Source of the DNA: Flavobacterium sp. Root420
GTDB taxonomy: Bacteria > Bacteroidota > Bacteroidia > Flavobacteriales > Flavobacteriaceae
Direction: 5' to 3'
NCBI RefSeq assembly: GCF_001427905.1
Contig: NZ_LMEF01000015.1
Coordinates: forward strand, 1 to 49,061
DNA: 49,061 bases
Shown in pieces: positions 26,334 through 34,676 of the stretch (its first letter is position 1; every line of letters begins with the position of its first letter). A program made the position numbers and the translations under genes. A model generated the notes under the pieces. That model had not been told where the DNA came from, ran no database searches, and worked only from the letters and a program-made list of their open reading frames with translations.

Positions 26334-26341
26334 CAAAAGTA
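26334..26341 (-). promoter_or_regulatory. -7 promoter element of the DUF1810 gene
   Basis: The minus strand reads TACTTTTG, identical to the element before prfC, 28 bp from the ATG. Confidence 0.4.
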
Positions 26342-26461
26342 CTAAAAAAGATAAGGTCTGCCTAATAAAAGGTTCACGCAATGAGTAATTTAACTTTTCT
26401 CGACAGAATTTTCTTCGTGGTTATCAAATGATAAATAATGTTATTTTCAGTCCTTTATAAA

Positions 26462-27088
26462 TCATAAATTTCGAAGGGTTTGTCTAAAAGTTAAATTAAT
26501 TCTTGGCAAAACATCTCGCGCCGTTTTCGGAACCTGATGCTGCCAAAAACTATTTGTTGTTCCGGCCATTAACAAAAAAGAACCATGATGCAGCGGAATT
26601 TCGACTTGCGGAATTTCTTTACTGAATTTATGACGAAGTCTGAACATTCTGGTTTCTCCAAAAGTCACCGAAGCAATAACAGGGTTTGGCCCCGTATTGT
26701 GCTCTTTATCGCTGTGCCAGCCTACACCGTCATTTCCATCTCGGTATAAATTAAGAAGTACAGTATTAAAATCAAGCTGCGTTTCTTTTTCTACACGACC
26801 TCTAATGGTGAGTAATTCATAATTCCAGTCAGGTCCGTTTGGATCTGCTCCGGGATTATCTTTGTCTTCATACCAGGCAATCATTCGGGGAACAGTATAT
26901 ATTTTATCATAAATTTCCATTTCATATTCTCTCCATTTCGTCTTACGAAGCAGTCTTTCATAAAAACGATCAGACTCTTCTTTCGTGAAGAAATTATCAA
27001 TCAAAATCAATTCAGAATCAGGAATGTCAAATACTTTTTTTCCTGCCAAACCAGTTGCAAATAATTCGGTGTCGTTAAATAAGGTCAT
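26462..27088 (-). CDS. AlkB-like 2-oxoglutarate/Fe(II) dioxygenase
   Basis: Predicted to reverse alkylation damage in DNA or RNA by oxidative demethylation. The start at 27088 (MTLFNDTELF) follows AAGGAG-like bases and lies 10 bp after the xth stop; a longer frame from 27172 would overlap xth. The 208 aa are close to ALKBH2/3-like bacterial members. The metal-binding H-x-D is in GWHSDKEH, the distal His in WQHQVPKT, and the 2-oxoglutarate/substrate-binding RxxxxxR is RINLTFR at the C-terminus. The close spacing with xth suggests a two-gene repair operon. Confidence 0.88.
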   Translation of the reverse strand: MTLFNDTELFATGLAGKKVFDIPDSELILIDNFFTKEESDRFYERLLRKTKWREYEMEIYDKIYTVPRMIAWYEDKDNPGADPNGPDWNYELLTIRGRVEKETQLDFNTVLLNLYRDGNDGVGWHSDKEHNTGPNPVIASVTFGETRMFRLRHKFSKEIPQVEIPLHHGSFLLMAGTTNSFWQHQVPKTARDVLPRINLTFRQTLRNL

Positions 27089-27098
27089 TTTTTCTCCT

Positions 27099-27875
27099 TT
27101 ATTTTTTGTCAATTTCAATCCATACAGGTGCATGATCGCTTGTTTTTTCCCAGCCTCGAACATGACGATCAACTCCGCCGGAGCGTAATATCGTTGCTAT
27201 TTCCGAACTCAGCAAAAAATGATCAATTCTCAAACCTGCATCTCGCTGATAAGCATTTCTAAAATAATCCCAAAACGTGTAAATTTTCTCTTCTGGATAT
27301 AATGTACGGATCGCATCGGTCCATCCTTGTGAAACAATAGTTGCAAAAGCCTCTCGTACTTCAGTTCTGAAAAGTGCATCGTTTACCCATTTTTCTGGTT
27401 TATAAACATCTAATTCTGTTGGCATCACATTATAATCGCCAACCAATATGACAGGAGTTTTTAAACTCAACAAAGTTTCAGCACGATGCGCCAGACGATC
27501 AAGCCATTTTAATTTGTATTCGAATTTAGGTCCCGGCGCAGGGTTTCCGTTTGGCAGATACAGACAGGCGATTAAGATTCCATTAATCAAAGCCTCAACA
27601 TACCGACTCTGAACATCTTCTTCATCTCCCGGAAGTGCACGGGTTATTTCTTCAATCTCCATATTCCGGGCTAGAATAGCAACACCATTCCATTGTTTTT
27701 GTCCGTGCCAAATAGCATTGTAGCCTGCGTCATTAATCGCTTTAATGGGGAATTTATCTTGTGGCGCTTTTAATTCCTGCAGACAAACAATATCAGGTGT
27801 GGCTTCTTCAAGCCAGCGTAATAAAACATTTAAGCGCCCATTGACTCCGTTTACGTTATATGTTGCTATTTTCAT
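27099..27875 (-). CDS. xth: Exodeoxyribonuclease III
   Basis: An AP endonuclease / 3'-5' exonuclease of base excision repair, EEP superfamily. The 258 aa carry the family motifs in order: TYNVNG, LQELKAP (catalytic Glu), GDYNV (catalytic Asp and Asn), RIDHFL and SDHAPV (catalytic Asp-His). It begins 70 bp after the stop of the exonuclease/GIY-YIG gene and is followed within 10 bp by the AlkB-like gene. No operator-like dyad resembling the one before dinB is visible upstream. Confidence 0.95.
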   Translation of the reverse strand: MKIATYNVNGVNGRLNVLLRWLEEATPDIVCLQELKAPQDKFPIKAINDAGYNAIWHGQKQWNGVAILARNMEIEEITRALPGDEEDVQSRYVEALINGILIACLYLPNGNPAPGPKFEYKLKWLDRLAHRAETLLSLKTPVILVGDYNVMPTELDVYKPEKWVNDALFRTEVREAFATIVSQGWTDAIRTLYPEEKIYTFWDYFRNAYQRDAGLRIDHFLLSSEIATILRSGGVDRHVRGWEKTSDHAPVWIEIDKK

Positions 27876-27945
27876 GGTATATTTAATTAATTGTATTCTT
27901 AAATTTACTGATTATTAAGCATTTAATTTAAATGAGGTTATATTT

Positions 27946-29370
27946 TTATTTTAGGAACTGCTTGTTAAAGAATACTTTACCCGGATATTTTTCTGCGTAA
28001 GCAAAAATTAATTGCACCATGTATTGATTGCTTTTGTAAGGTGTGACATAGTTTTTTACTTCTGATGGATCAGTAATCGCAACATCTGACGGAATATAGC
28101 CCATCCCATAAAAATGACCGTTTTCAATCCAGATACAGCTGCGTTCCTCTTTCGATCTTCCTTTATCAATAATGGCAAAGCTGGGTCTGTTGCTTAACAG
28201 AAAATCAATTGCATTGTCGACTTGCTCGTTGTGCAGCAAAACATCCGGGAGACTTTTGACTTCATTATTCTTAAAAAGTTCTCCTTCTTCGGGTCTGGAA
28301 TATTTGCAGAATCTTTGATCAATTTCAAATTGTTCAGCCAAACTTCTTAGTAAATCTATAGCGTTATACAAACTATTAAATTCATGAATACAAGTCTGAA
28401 ATTTGCTTAGTTTTCCAACGGCTAAATATTTGTATCCGTTTCTTGCTTCATATTGATAAATGCCGAATTTGGCTTCAAAACGTTTTAATGCTCTGTTATA
28501 GGTTGGCCAAAGCTGTTTTATTTCGGTACATTCTAACAAAAGTGCCATTAATTCGGTGGCACAGACTTCAAAAGAAATACTATAGATATCCCTTAAAAAA
28601 TGTTGCCTTTGCGGATTGATTTTATGGCCACTAAAATGAGAAGCCACGCGTTTTTTTAAGTTGATCGCTTTTCCAACATAGATTACCTTTTTTACCTGAT
28701 TATAAAAATAATACACACCTGGTTTTTCGGGTAAATTATTAAAATCTTCAGGAGGCAGGTTAGGAGGTAAGCGCTGATCTTGCGAAGTCATCTTGACCAT
28801 TTTTGCTATTTCGCCTTCAGCGTCCCATTCGAGTAATCGGGAAAATAATATTGCAGTAGCATCTGCATCTCCGCCAGCCCGATGTTGATTCTCTAAAGGT
28901 ATATCTAGCGAATAACAAAGTTTTCCGAGGCTGTATGATGTCAGTCCAGGTCTTATTTTTCTTGCTGCGCGAACGGTACACAGTTTTCTTGCAGTCCATT
29001 TAAATCCCGCCTGTTCAAGCTGATGACGCACAAATGAATAATCGAAGTTGACATTATGAGCAACAAAAATACGGTCGGTCAACATTTCCAGTACTTTCTC
29101 TGAAATAGCATCGAAAATGGGTGCATTGGCGACCATTGCATTATTAATACCCGTTAATCCAAAAATAGAAAGAGGAATTTCCTTTTCCGGATTAACAAGC
29201 GTTTCGAAGCGGTCGATTACCTTTTCGCCGTCATGAATAATGATGGCAATTTCAGTAATGCGGCTGCCACTGGCGTTACCACCGGTGGTTTCGATATCTA
29301 CTATGGCGTATTCCTGATTTTTCATCTCTTTAATATAACGCAAAACCTCTTTTTGTTCTTGTAAAATCAT
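27946..29370 (-). CDS. DEDDh exonuclease fused to a GIY-YIG nuclease
   Basis: 474 aa with two nuclease modules. Residues about 18-185 form a DnaQ-like 3'-5' exonuclease: Exo I VDIETTGG (Asp25, Glu27), Exo II AHNVNFD (Asp110) and Exo III HRAGGDAD (His163, Asp168). Residues about 215-300 are a UvrC/Cho-type GIY-YIG domain: PGVYYF, VIYVGKAINLKKRV (Arg241) and the catalytic-Glu helix ECTEIKQLWPTYN. The C-terminal 170 residues are Cho-like but unassigned. It starts 5 bp after the DnaE-like gene's stop, so it is in the same operon. A proofreading or incision role beside the polymerase is inferred. Confidence 0.9.
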   Translation of the reverse strand: MILQEQKEVLRYIKEMKNQEYAIVDIETTGGNASGSRITEIAIIIHDGEKVIDRFETLVNPEKEIPLSIFGLTGINNAMVANAPIFDAISEKVLEMLTDRIFVAHNVNFDYSFVRHQLEQAGFKWTARKLCTVRAARKIRPGLTSYSLGKLCYSLDIPLENQHRAGGDADATAILFSRLLEWDAEGEIAKMVKMTSQDQRLPPNLPPEDFNNLPEKPGVYYFYNQVKKVIYVGKAINLKKRVASHFSGHKINPQRQHFLRDIYSISFEVCATELMALLLECTEIKQLWPTYNRALKRFEAKFGIYQYEARNGYKYLAVGKLSKFQTCIHEFNSLYNAIDLLRSLAEQFEIDQRFCKYSRPEEGELFKNNEVKSLPDVLLHNEQVDNAIDFLLSNRPSFAIIDKGRSKEERSCIWIENGHFYGMGYIPSDVAITDPSEVKNYVTPYKSNQYMVQLIFAYAEKYPGKVFFNKQFLK

Positions 29371-29375
29371 CGGTG

Positions 29376-32300
29376 TTATTTTTGAAACTTCATTCGGTGT
29401 CTTGGTAAGTTGATTTCATGTCCCTGCGGATAAGGTTCCCGATGCGTCGGACTCACATCTTCCTTAATCTGATTTTGTGTTTTAAACTGATCTTTGGCAT
29501 CCATATAACGGGGATCAGGAATAAAAGGCATTTTAGCCATTTTAATAATGGTGATTGTCGGGAAATGATAATCGACTTCGACATTTCCTAAAAGCAAATA
29601 ACAGCCTCCGCCCTGAAAAGGATATTGCGCCAGACAATCGGGAAAATGTGCCGTATCAAAATAAGTGCCTTCGTGATCGATCCAGGTCCCAAAATACATA
29701 TTTCCTTTTTTGGTCGGAACTTGTTTTCTAGAGATTAGATATGCCAACATTCGAACCTGTTTTTTATGATGTGCCACTAAATCTTTGGCCATAATATCAC
29801 CACGGTATTTAATCTGGAGCAGATCAAAAACGGTACATGAAACAGGAAAACTCAAGAGTTCAATTTCATCAAAAGCATCTTCAAATAAAGAACGTTCCAA
29901 AGTTGGAAGTTTATATTCTTTAACAGGCTCCTGCAACAGCATCAAACTTCTGTTTTCGGGTTTGAAATTGTTTAAAAGCAAACTCGCAATCACCAAAAGC
30001 TGATTTTTAGTTTTTCCGGTAAACCGAAAAGCGTCTATGAAAATCAAAATTTTAATGCTCTCAATTCCGATAGGAATACGATTGATAAAATCTTCCAAAG
30101 AAAGAAAAGCACCGTTTTTCTCCCGATCAGATTCAATTAACTGAGCGATTTTAAATTCCAAACCCTGCAAATGCATAAAACCCAAATAAATATCATTTCC
30201 ATACACCGTAGTTTGATATTCGCTTTTATTCACACACGGATTAAGAATCGTTCCGCCAGACATTCGCGCTTCATGTACATAAACTTCAGTCCGGTAAAAT
30301 CCGCCCTGATTGTTGATGACCGCCACCATAAACTCAACAGGATAATTAATTTTGAGATACAAACTCTGATAACTTTCAACAGCATAAGAAGCCGAATGGG
30401 CTTTACAAAACGAAAATCCGGCAAACGATTCAATCTGACGGTAAATTTCCTGACTCAGTGCTTCTGGATGTCCTTTTCTGGCGCAAGACGCAAAGAAATT
30501 ATCTTTTACTTTTTGTAAAGCTTCCTTAGAACGTCCTTTTCCAGACATAGCTCTACGCAGAATATCGCCATCTGCAGCAGGAAGGCCTCCATAATGCTGA
30601 GCAATTTTGATAACATCTTCCTGATAGACCATAATGCCATACGTTTCGCCAAGATGTTCTTTGAAAGCCTCATGAAAATACTCGAATTGATCCGGATAAT
30701 TATGACGGAAAATATATTCTTTCATCATTCCGGATTGAGCGACACCGGGACGAATGATCGAAGAAGCGGCAACCAGAATTTTATAATTATCGCAATTCAA
30801 TCGGCGTAATAAACCGCGCATGGCGGGGCTTTCAATATAAAAACAGCCAATCGTTTTGCCTTGCGCCAAATGAATATTGCATACCGCCTCGTCTTTAGAA
30901 ATAGAAGTATTTCGAATATCTACTTTAATTCCTCTGTTTTTCTCGATCAGTTTTACGCTGTCGTCAATATGACCAATACCACGCTGACTCAGAATATCGA
31001 ATTTTTCAAAACCAATTTCTTCGGCAATATGCATATCAAAAAGTACTATGGGGAAGCCTTTCGGAGGCATTTCAAGCGGCGTATAATTGGTAATGGGCTC
31101 TTCAGAAATGATAATGCCACAAGCATGCATACTGCGCTGGTTTGGGTATTTTCCGAGCATCATTCCATATTCCTGAACCAATTTTACAATAGAATTAGTC
31201 TGATGCAATTCCATCGGATTTTTGGCCAGCATATCTAATTCTTCTTTGGGAAGACCAAAAACTTTTCCGACTTCCCTAAAAATAGATCGGTATTTAAATT
31301 CAACATTGGTTCCGCAAAAAGCGACATGTTCACGGCCATATTTGTCAAAAATGTATTCTAAAATAGTGTTTCGTTCTTTCCAGCTCCAATCAATGTCAAA
31401 ATCAGGTGGGCTTTTTCGATTTAAATTCAAAAAGCGTTCAAAATACAAATCCAGTTCTAGCGGACAGATATCTGTAATTCCCAGACAATAAGCTATAATA
31501 CTATTGGCGCCACTTCCTCGGCCAATGTGCATAAATCCCTTACTGGTGCTGTATCGGGTAATATCCCACGTAATTAAAAAATAACCGCTGAATTCTAACT
31601 CATCAATGACTTTAAGTTCCTTTTCTACACGCTTTTTTGCCAGTTCGTGATTCTCTCCATAACGCCAAATCAAGCCTTCATAAGCTAATTCTGTTAGTTT
31701 TTTTATATCACCTTCACGACTTTCAGTAAAAAACTTTTTATTTTTTGGAGTTGTAAAATCATATTGAAAATCGCAAGAATCGATTATTTTCTGCGTGTTG
31801 GCAATAATTTCAGGATAATTTTCATAGAAAGGCAAAAGCGATTCTAAAGGCAACATTTTCTCCGAAGTTCTGCAATAATCTGTTTCTGTCAATTTTGATA
31901 AAATAATATTGGTATCAATAGCACGCAGAATTTTATGCAGATTGAACTCTCTTTTAGTTTTAAAAGTTACCGGTTGAAACACAACCATTTTGGCCATTTT
32001 AGTTGCATGTTCCGATGTAAAAAGTTTTGAAACTTCATCTGTCCGGATTCCGATAAATTCATTTTCACGAAGAAATTCCGGAGCATTATCTAAAGTATAA
32101 ATCACAAAAACCGATTCAAATTTAGGAGCAATTAAAGGCAAAGCTTCTCCGCTGAAATTATGATTTGTTAAAAACCGATTCATTTCGCCTAAACCTTTAG
32201 CATTTTTTGCCAAACCAATATATCGAAATTGATGATGGTAACGAAACTCTATTCCAACTAAAGGTTTGATTCCAACTTTATCACATTCTCTTATAAAATC

Positions 32301-32435
32301 ATAAATTCCGGTAACGGTATTAATATCCGTCAGTGCCATTTCTTTTACGCTACAAGAAACAGCCTCCTTGATGAGTCCATCAAGAGAAATTGTGCCGTAG
32401 CGTAATGAATGATAGGAATGACAGTTGAGGTACAT
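29376..32435 (-). CDS. DNA polymerase III alpha-like, DnaE2/ImuC type
   Basis: A 1019-residue C-family polymerase, shorter than replicative DnaE and lacking its C-terminal tau-binding extension, as in error-prone DnaE2/ImuC. An N-terminal PHP domain (from LNCHSYHSLRYG) is followed by the palm, with the acidic cluster PDFDIDW (Asp345/347/349) and a third Asp480 in EKFDILSQRG; all catalytic acids are present. A fingers/HhH region and a C-terminal OB-fold (about 890-985) follow. It lies 2 bp after dinB and 5 bp before the nuclease fusion. Bacteroidetes-type mutasome component; it may alternatively be an auxiliary high-fidelity DnaE, but the context points to damage tolerance. Confidence 0.88.
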   Translation of the reverse strand: MYLNCHSYHSLRYGTISLDGLIKEAVSCSVKEMALTDINTVTGIYDFIRECDKVGIKPLVGIEFRYHHQFRYIGLAKNAKGLGEMNRFLTNHNFSGEALPLIAPKFESVFVIYTLDNAPEFLRENEFIGIRTDEVSKLFTSEHATKMAKMVVFQPVTFKTKREFNLHKILRAIDTNIILSKLTETDYCRTSEKMLPLESLLPFYENYPEIIANTQKIIDSCDFQYDFTTPKNKKFFTESREGDIKKLTELAYEGLIWRYGENHELAKKRVEKELKVIDELEFSGYFLITWDITRYSTSKGFMHIGRGSGANSIIAYCLGITDICPLELDLYFERFLNLNRKSPPDFDIDWSWKERNTILEYIFDKYGREHVAFCGTNVEFKYRSIFREVGKVFGLPKEELDMLAKNPMELHQTNSIVKLVQEYGMMLGKYPNQRSMHACGIIISEEPITNYTPLEMPPKGFPIVLFDMHIAEEIGFEKFDILSQRGIGHIDDSVKLIEKNRGIKVDIRNTSISKDEAVCNIHLAQGKTIGCFYIESPAMRGLLRRLNCDNYKILVAASSIIRPGVAQSGMMKEYIFRHNYPDQFEYFHEAFKEHLGETYGIMVYQEDVIKIAQHYGGLPAADGDILRRAMSGKGRSKEALQKVKDNFFASCARKGHPEALSQEIYRQIESFAGFSFCKAHSASYAVESYQSLYLKINYPVEFMVAVINNQGGFYRTEVYVHEARMSGGTILNPCVNKSEYQTTVYGNDIYLGFMHLQGLEFKIAQLIESDREKNGAFLSLEDFINRIPIGIESIKILIFIDAFRFTGKTKNQLLVIASLLLNNFKPENRSLMLLQEPVKEYKLPTLERSLFEDAFDEIELLSFPVSCTVFDLLQIKYRGDIMAKDLVAHHKKQVRMLAYLISRKQVPTKKGNMYFGTWIDHEGTYFDTAHFPDCLAQYPFQGGGCYLLLGNVEVDYHFPTITIIKMAKMPFIPDPRYMDAKDQFKTQNQIKEDVSPTHREPYPQGHEINLPRHRMKFQK

Positions 32436-32437
32436 GA

Positions 32438-33619
32438 TTATTTGATACGTTTTAAGATTTCGTCTTTATTATTCGGTTTAAAATGGGCTCCCGCGCAACG
32501 CATTACGGCATCAAAGCCATAACGGCTTTTCATTCTATCCATCGCGGCGTAAAGCGACAACATTTCTTCAGTATCTTCAAAAAGATCAATTTGATACGTA
32601 CCACGAACCAATCCGCTAAAGCGAATACCAATTAAACGCAATCGCATTCGGCGTTGGTACACTTTTTCAAAAAGTTCCATTACATTTTTGGTTAAAATAT
32701 GATCTGCTGAGGTGTAGGCTATTTTACATTGTTTGGTTTCAGTATCAAAATTGGCGTAACGTATTTTAACCGTAATAGTTGAGGTTAGCCATTGTTCTGA
32801 TCGCAATTGAAAAGCCAGTTTTTCGACCATTCCTATAAGTACTCTTTTAAGTTTTGCGATATCGATAGTATCCTGAGAAAAAGTATGTTCGGTAGAAATT
32901 GATTTTCTTTCGGTGTAAGGTTCTACAGGTTTATGATCAATACCATTGGCTTTTTTCCAAATATCCAATCCATTTTTGCCAATCATCTGTTGTAAAACTT
33001 CAGGAGGCATTTCAGATAAAGTTTGAATTTTACGAACGCCAATTCGGGATAAAAGCTGAAAAGTGACAGCTCCAACCATAGGAATTTTTTGAATTGACAA
33101 CGGATTCAAAAAAGCCTGTACTTCATTTTCAGGAACTTGTAAATTTCCTACTGGTTTGCCTTCGCCTGTAGCAATTTTAGAAACGGTTTTATTGATGGAT
33201 AACGAAAAACTAATGGGCAATCCGGTTTCTTTAATTACAGATTGTGCCAGTTCATTCGTCCATTTATAACTTCCGTGAAATTTGTCCATTCCGGTAATAT
33301 CAAGATAGAATTCGTCGATACTGGCTTTCTCCAATACAGGAGCTTTTTCCTGAAGCACATGAGTAACATCATGCGATAATTTCGAATATAATTCCATATC
33401 GCCTTTCATTATTTTGGCTTGCGGACAAAGTTTCATCGCCATATGAATAGGCATCGCAGAACGCACTCCAAATACTCGTGCTTCATAAGAACAAGAGGCT
33501 ACAACACCGCGATCGCCACCACCAATAATTAGAGGTATGCCTCTTAATTCTGAGTTGGTTAGCCTTTCGCAGGATACAAAAAAGGTATCCAAATCCATGT
33601 GTACAATCGCCCTTGCCAT
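32438..33619 (-). CDS. dinB: DNA polymerase IV (Y-family, DinB)
   Basis: 393-residue translesion polymerase. Catalytic acids are intact: Asp9 in HMDLDTFF and Asp102-Glu103 in ASIDEFYLD, so it is active rather than an ImuB-like pseudo-polymerase. Phe13/14 provides the steric gate. The thumb and little-finger domains follow. QIDLF at 343-347 matches the beta-clamp binding consensus. The promoter overlaps a dyad (33632-33651) shared with the divergent LexA-like gene. It is the first gene of a tight operon with the DnaE2-like polymerase and nuclease fusion. Confidence 0.94.
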   Translation of the reverse strand: MARAIVHMDLDTFFVSCERLTNSELRGIPLIIGGGDRGVVASCSYEARVFGVRSAMPIHMAMKLCPQAKIMKGDMELYSKLSHDVTHVLQEKAPVLEKASIDEFYLDITGMDKFHGSYKWTNELAQSVIKETGLPISFSLSINKTVSKIATGEGKPVGNLQVPENEVQAFLNPLSIQKIPMVGAVTFQLLSRIGVRKIQTLSEMPPEVLQQMIGKNGLDIWKKANGIDHKPVEPYTERKSISTEHTFSQDTIDIAKLKRVLIGMVEKLAFQLRSEQWLTSTITVKIRYANFDTETKQCKIAYTSADHILTKNVMELFEKVYQRRMRLRLIGIRFSGLVRGTYQIDLFEDTEEMLSLYAAMDRMKSRYGFDAVMRCAGAHFKPNNKDEILKRIK

Positions 33620-33631
33620 TTCCTTTGTTTT

Positions 33632-33651
33632 TGTACAACAAAATTAGTACA
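33632..33651. promoter_or_regulatory. Candidate operator of the LexA-like repressor: TGTAC-N10-GTACA
   Basis: A 20-bp inverted repeat with 10-nt spacer in the 84-bp divergent region. The dinB -7 element (TAATTTTG on the minus strand, 33646-33639) occupies the spacer, so a bound repressor would block RNA polymerase. A third GTAC lies at 33601. That it binds the adjacent regulator is inference. Confidence 0.55.
33639..33646 (-). promoter_or_regulatory. -7 promoter element of the dinB operon
   Basis: The minus strand reads TAATTTTG, an exact TAnnTTTG match 20 bp from the dinB ATG and centred in the dyad. Confidence 0.45.
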
Positions 33652-33669
33652 GATGATAACATTTTTTTG

Positions 33670-33677
33670 TATATTTG
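33670..33677 (+). promoter_or_regulatory. -7 promoter element of the LexA-like gene
   Basis: TATATTTG matches TAnnTTTG exactly, 27 bp before the ATG at 33704. The right half of the dyad overlaps its expected -33 region, which suggests autoregulation. Confidence 0.45.
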
Positions 33678-33703
33678 ATGTTCCAAATTATAACAAATTA
33701 ATT

Positions 33704-34480
33704 ATGTCCTTATTTTCAGACAATATCAGAGCATTGAGGGTTAAGCATAAAATATCACAAGAGAAATTAGCTGAAAACCTAAAGATTACCAGAGGTAGAT
33801 ACGTTAAATACGAAGACGGAACTTCAGAAGCACCGTATGATATTTTAAAGCAGATTGCTTTATATTTTCATATGAGTATTGACTTGATACTGTCTGTCGA
33901 TATACGTAAAATAGATGTAGAAAATTTAATAAAATTAGAAGGCAACCGACTCATTTTGCCCATCCAAGTCGATCGATTCGGAGAAAATTATATAGAAATT
34001 GTAAGTCAAAAAGCAAAAGCAGGCTACCTAAACGGCTATGCCGATCCGGAATATATTGAAAGTTTGCAACAGGTTTCGCTTCCGTTTCTAGGCCCGGGCA
34101 AACACAGAGGTTTTCCTGTAGAAGGCGATTCAATGCCTCCGCACGAAGACGGTTCTATCATTATTGGCCGTTATGTCGAAAGGCTGGGCGAGGTTATGGA
34201 TGGAAAAACCTATATCCTGATTACCAAAAATGAAGGAATGGTGTATAAACGTCTCAATAAAAACAAAAAAAATGCTTTGGTGTTAGAATCAGACAATCGT
34301 TTTTATCCGAATTATGAAGTGAAAGCCTCAGATATTTTAGAAATCTGGGAATACGAATGCAATATCGGAAGAAGCGACAAACGCCATGAATTGTCTGAAT
34401 CTCAATCGATGAAAGAATTGCTTTTGGAAGTGAAAAGAGAAGTGATGGAGATTAAGAATAATACTGCGGGGACGAATTAA
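33704..34480 (+). CDS. LexA-like XRE-S24 transcriptional regulator
   Basis: 258 aa, start at 33704 (MSLFSDNIRALRV), downstream of the promoter. An XRE helix-turn-helix (about 6-62) is joined to a LexA-type S24 peptidase domain. The autocleavage site is probably Ala106-Gly107 in SQKAKAGYL; the Ser-Lys dyad is Ser143 (VEGDSMPP) and Lys182 (MVYKRL). A short coiled tail follows. This layout is that of cI/LexA-type repressors that self-cleave on RecA filaments. It is divergent from dinB, with a shared dyad, and no phage genes surround it, which argues for a chromosomal SOS regulator. True LexA has a winged helix instead of XRE, so I do not name it lexA. Confidence 0.88.
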   Translation: MSLFSDNIRALRVKHKISQEKLAENLKITRGRYVKYEDGTSEAPYDILKQIALYFHMSIDLILSVDIRKIDVENLIKLEGNRLILPIQVDRFGENYIEIVSQKAKAGYLNGYADPEYIESLQQVSLPFLGPGKHRGFPVEGDSMPPHEDGSIIIGRYVERLGEVMDGKTYILITKNEGMVYKRLNKNKKNALVLESDNRFYPNYEVKASDILEIWEYECNIGRSDKRHELSESQSMKELLLEVKREVMEIKNNTAGTN

Positions 34481-34520
34481 TTTTCAATGTCAATTTCAAT
34501 TTCAAATTTCAATTGTATTG

Positions 34521-34630
34521 GAAAGTCCCAGAGGGACGATATGTTTATAGAAAATTAATTATCACATTTTAATAAACCCCATCGGGGGTGACATGTTTAT
34601 TCACGATGAATATCGCTCCGCTGGAGCTTT
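34521..34630. repeat. REP-like palindrome cluster 1
   Basis: Contains GTCCC-AGA-GGGAC (34525-34537), CCCC-ATC-GGGG (34577-34588) and GCTCC-GCT-GGAGC (34615-34627), plus ATGTTTATAGAAAA. All recur in the same order at 45721-45891. Confidence 0.7.
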
Positions 34631-34676
34631 TATTAAAAATATAATCTTTTAATCTGTGCAATCTGTGGCAAAAAGA

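Noticed and set aside
31222..31491. 89-codon plus-strand frame inside the DnaE-like gene (with several others in that gene)
   Set aside because: Antisense shadows of a strongly conserved polymerase gene; no start signal or family resemblance.
33704..34480. Prophage cI-type repressor
   Set aside because: The domain layout allows it, but all neighbours are repair or housekeeping genes with no phage genes, integrase or att-like repeats.
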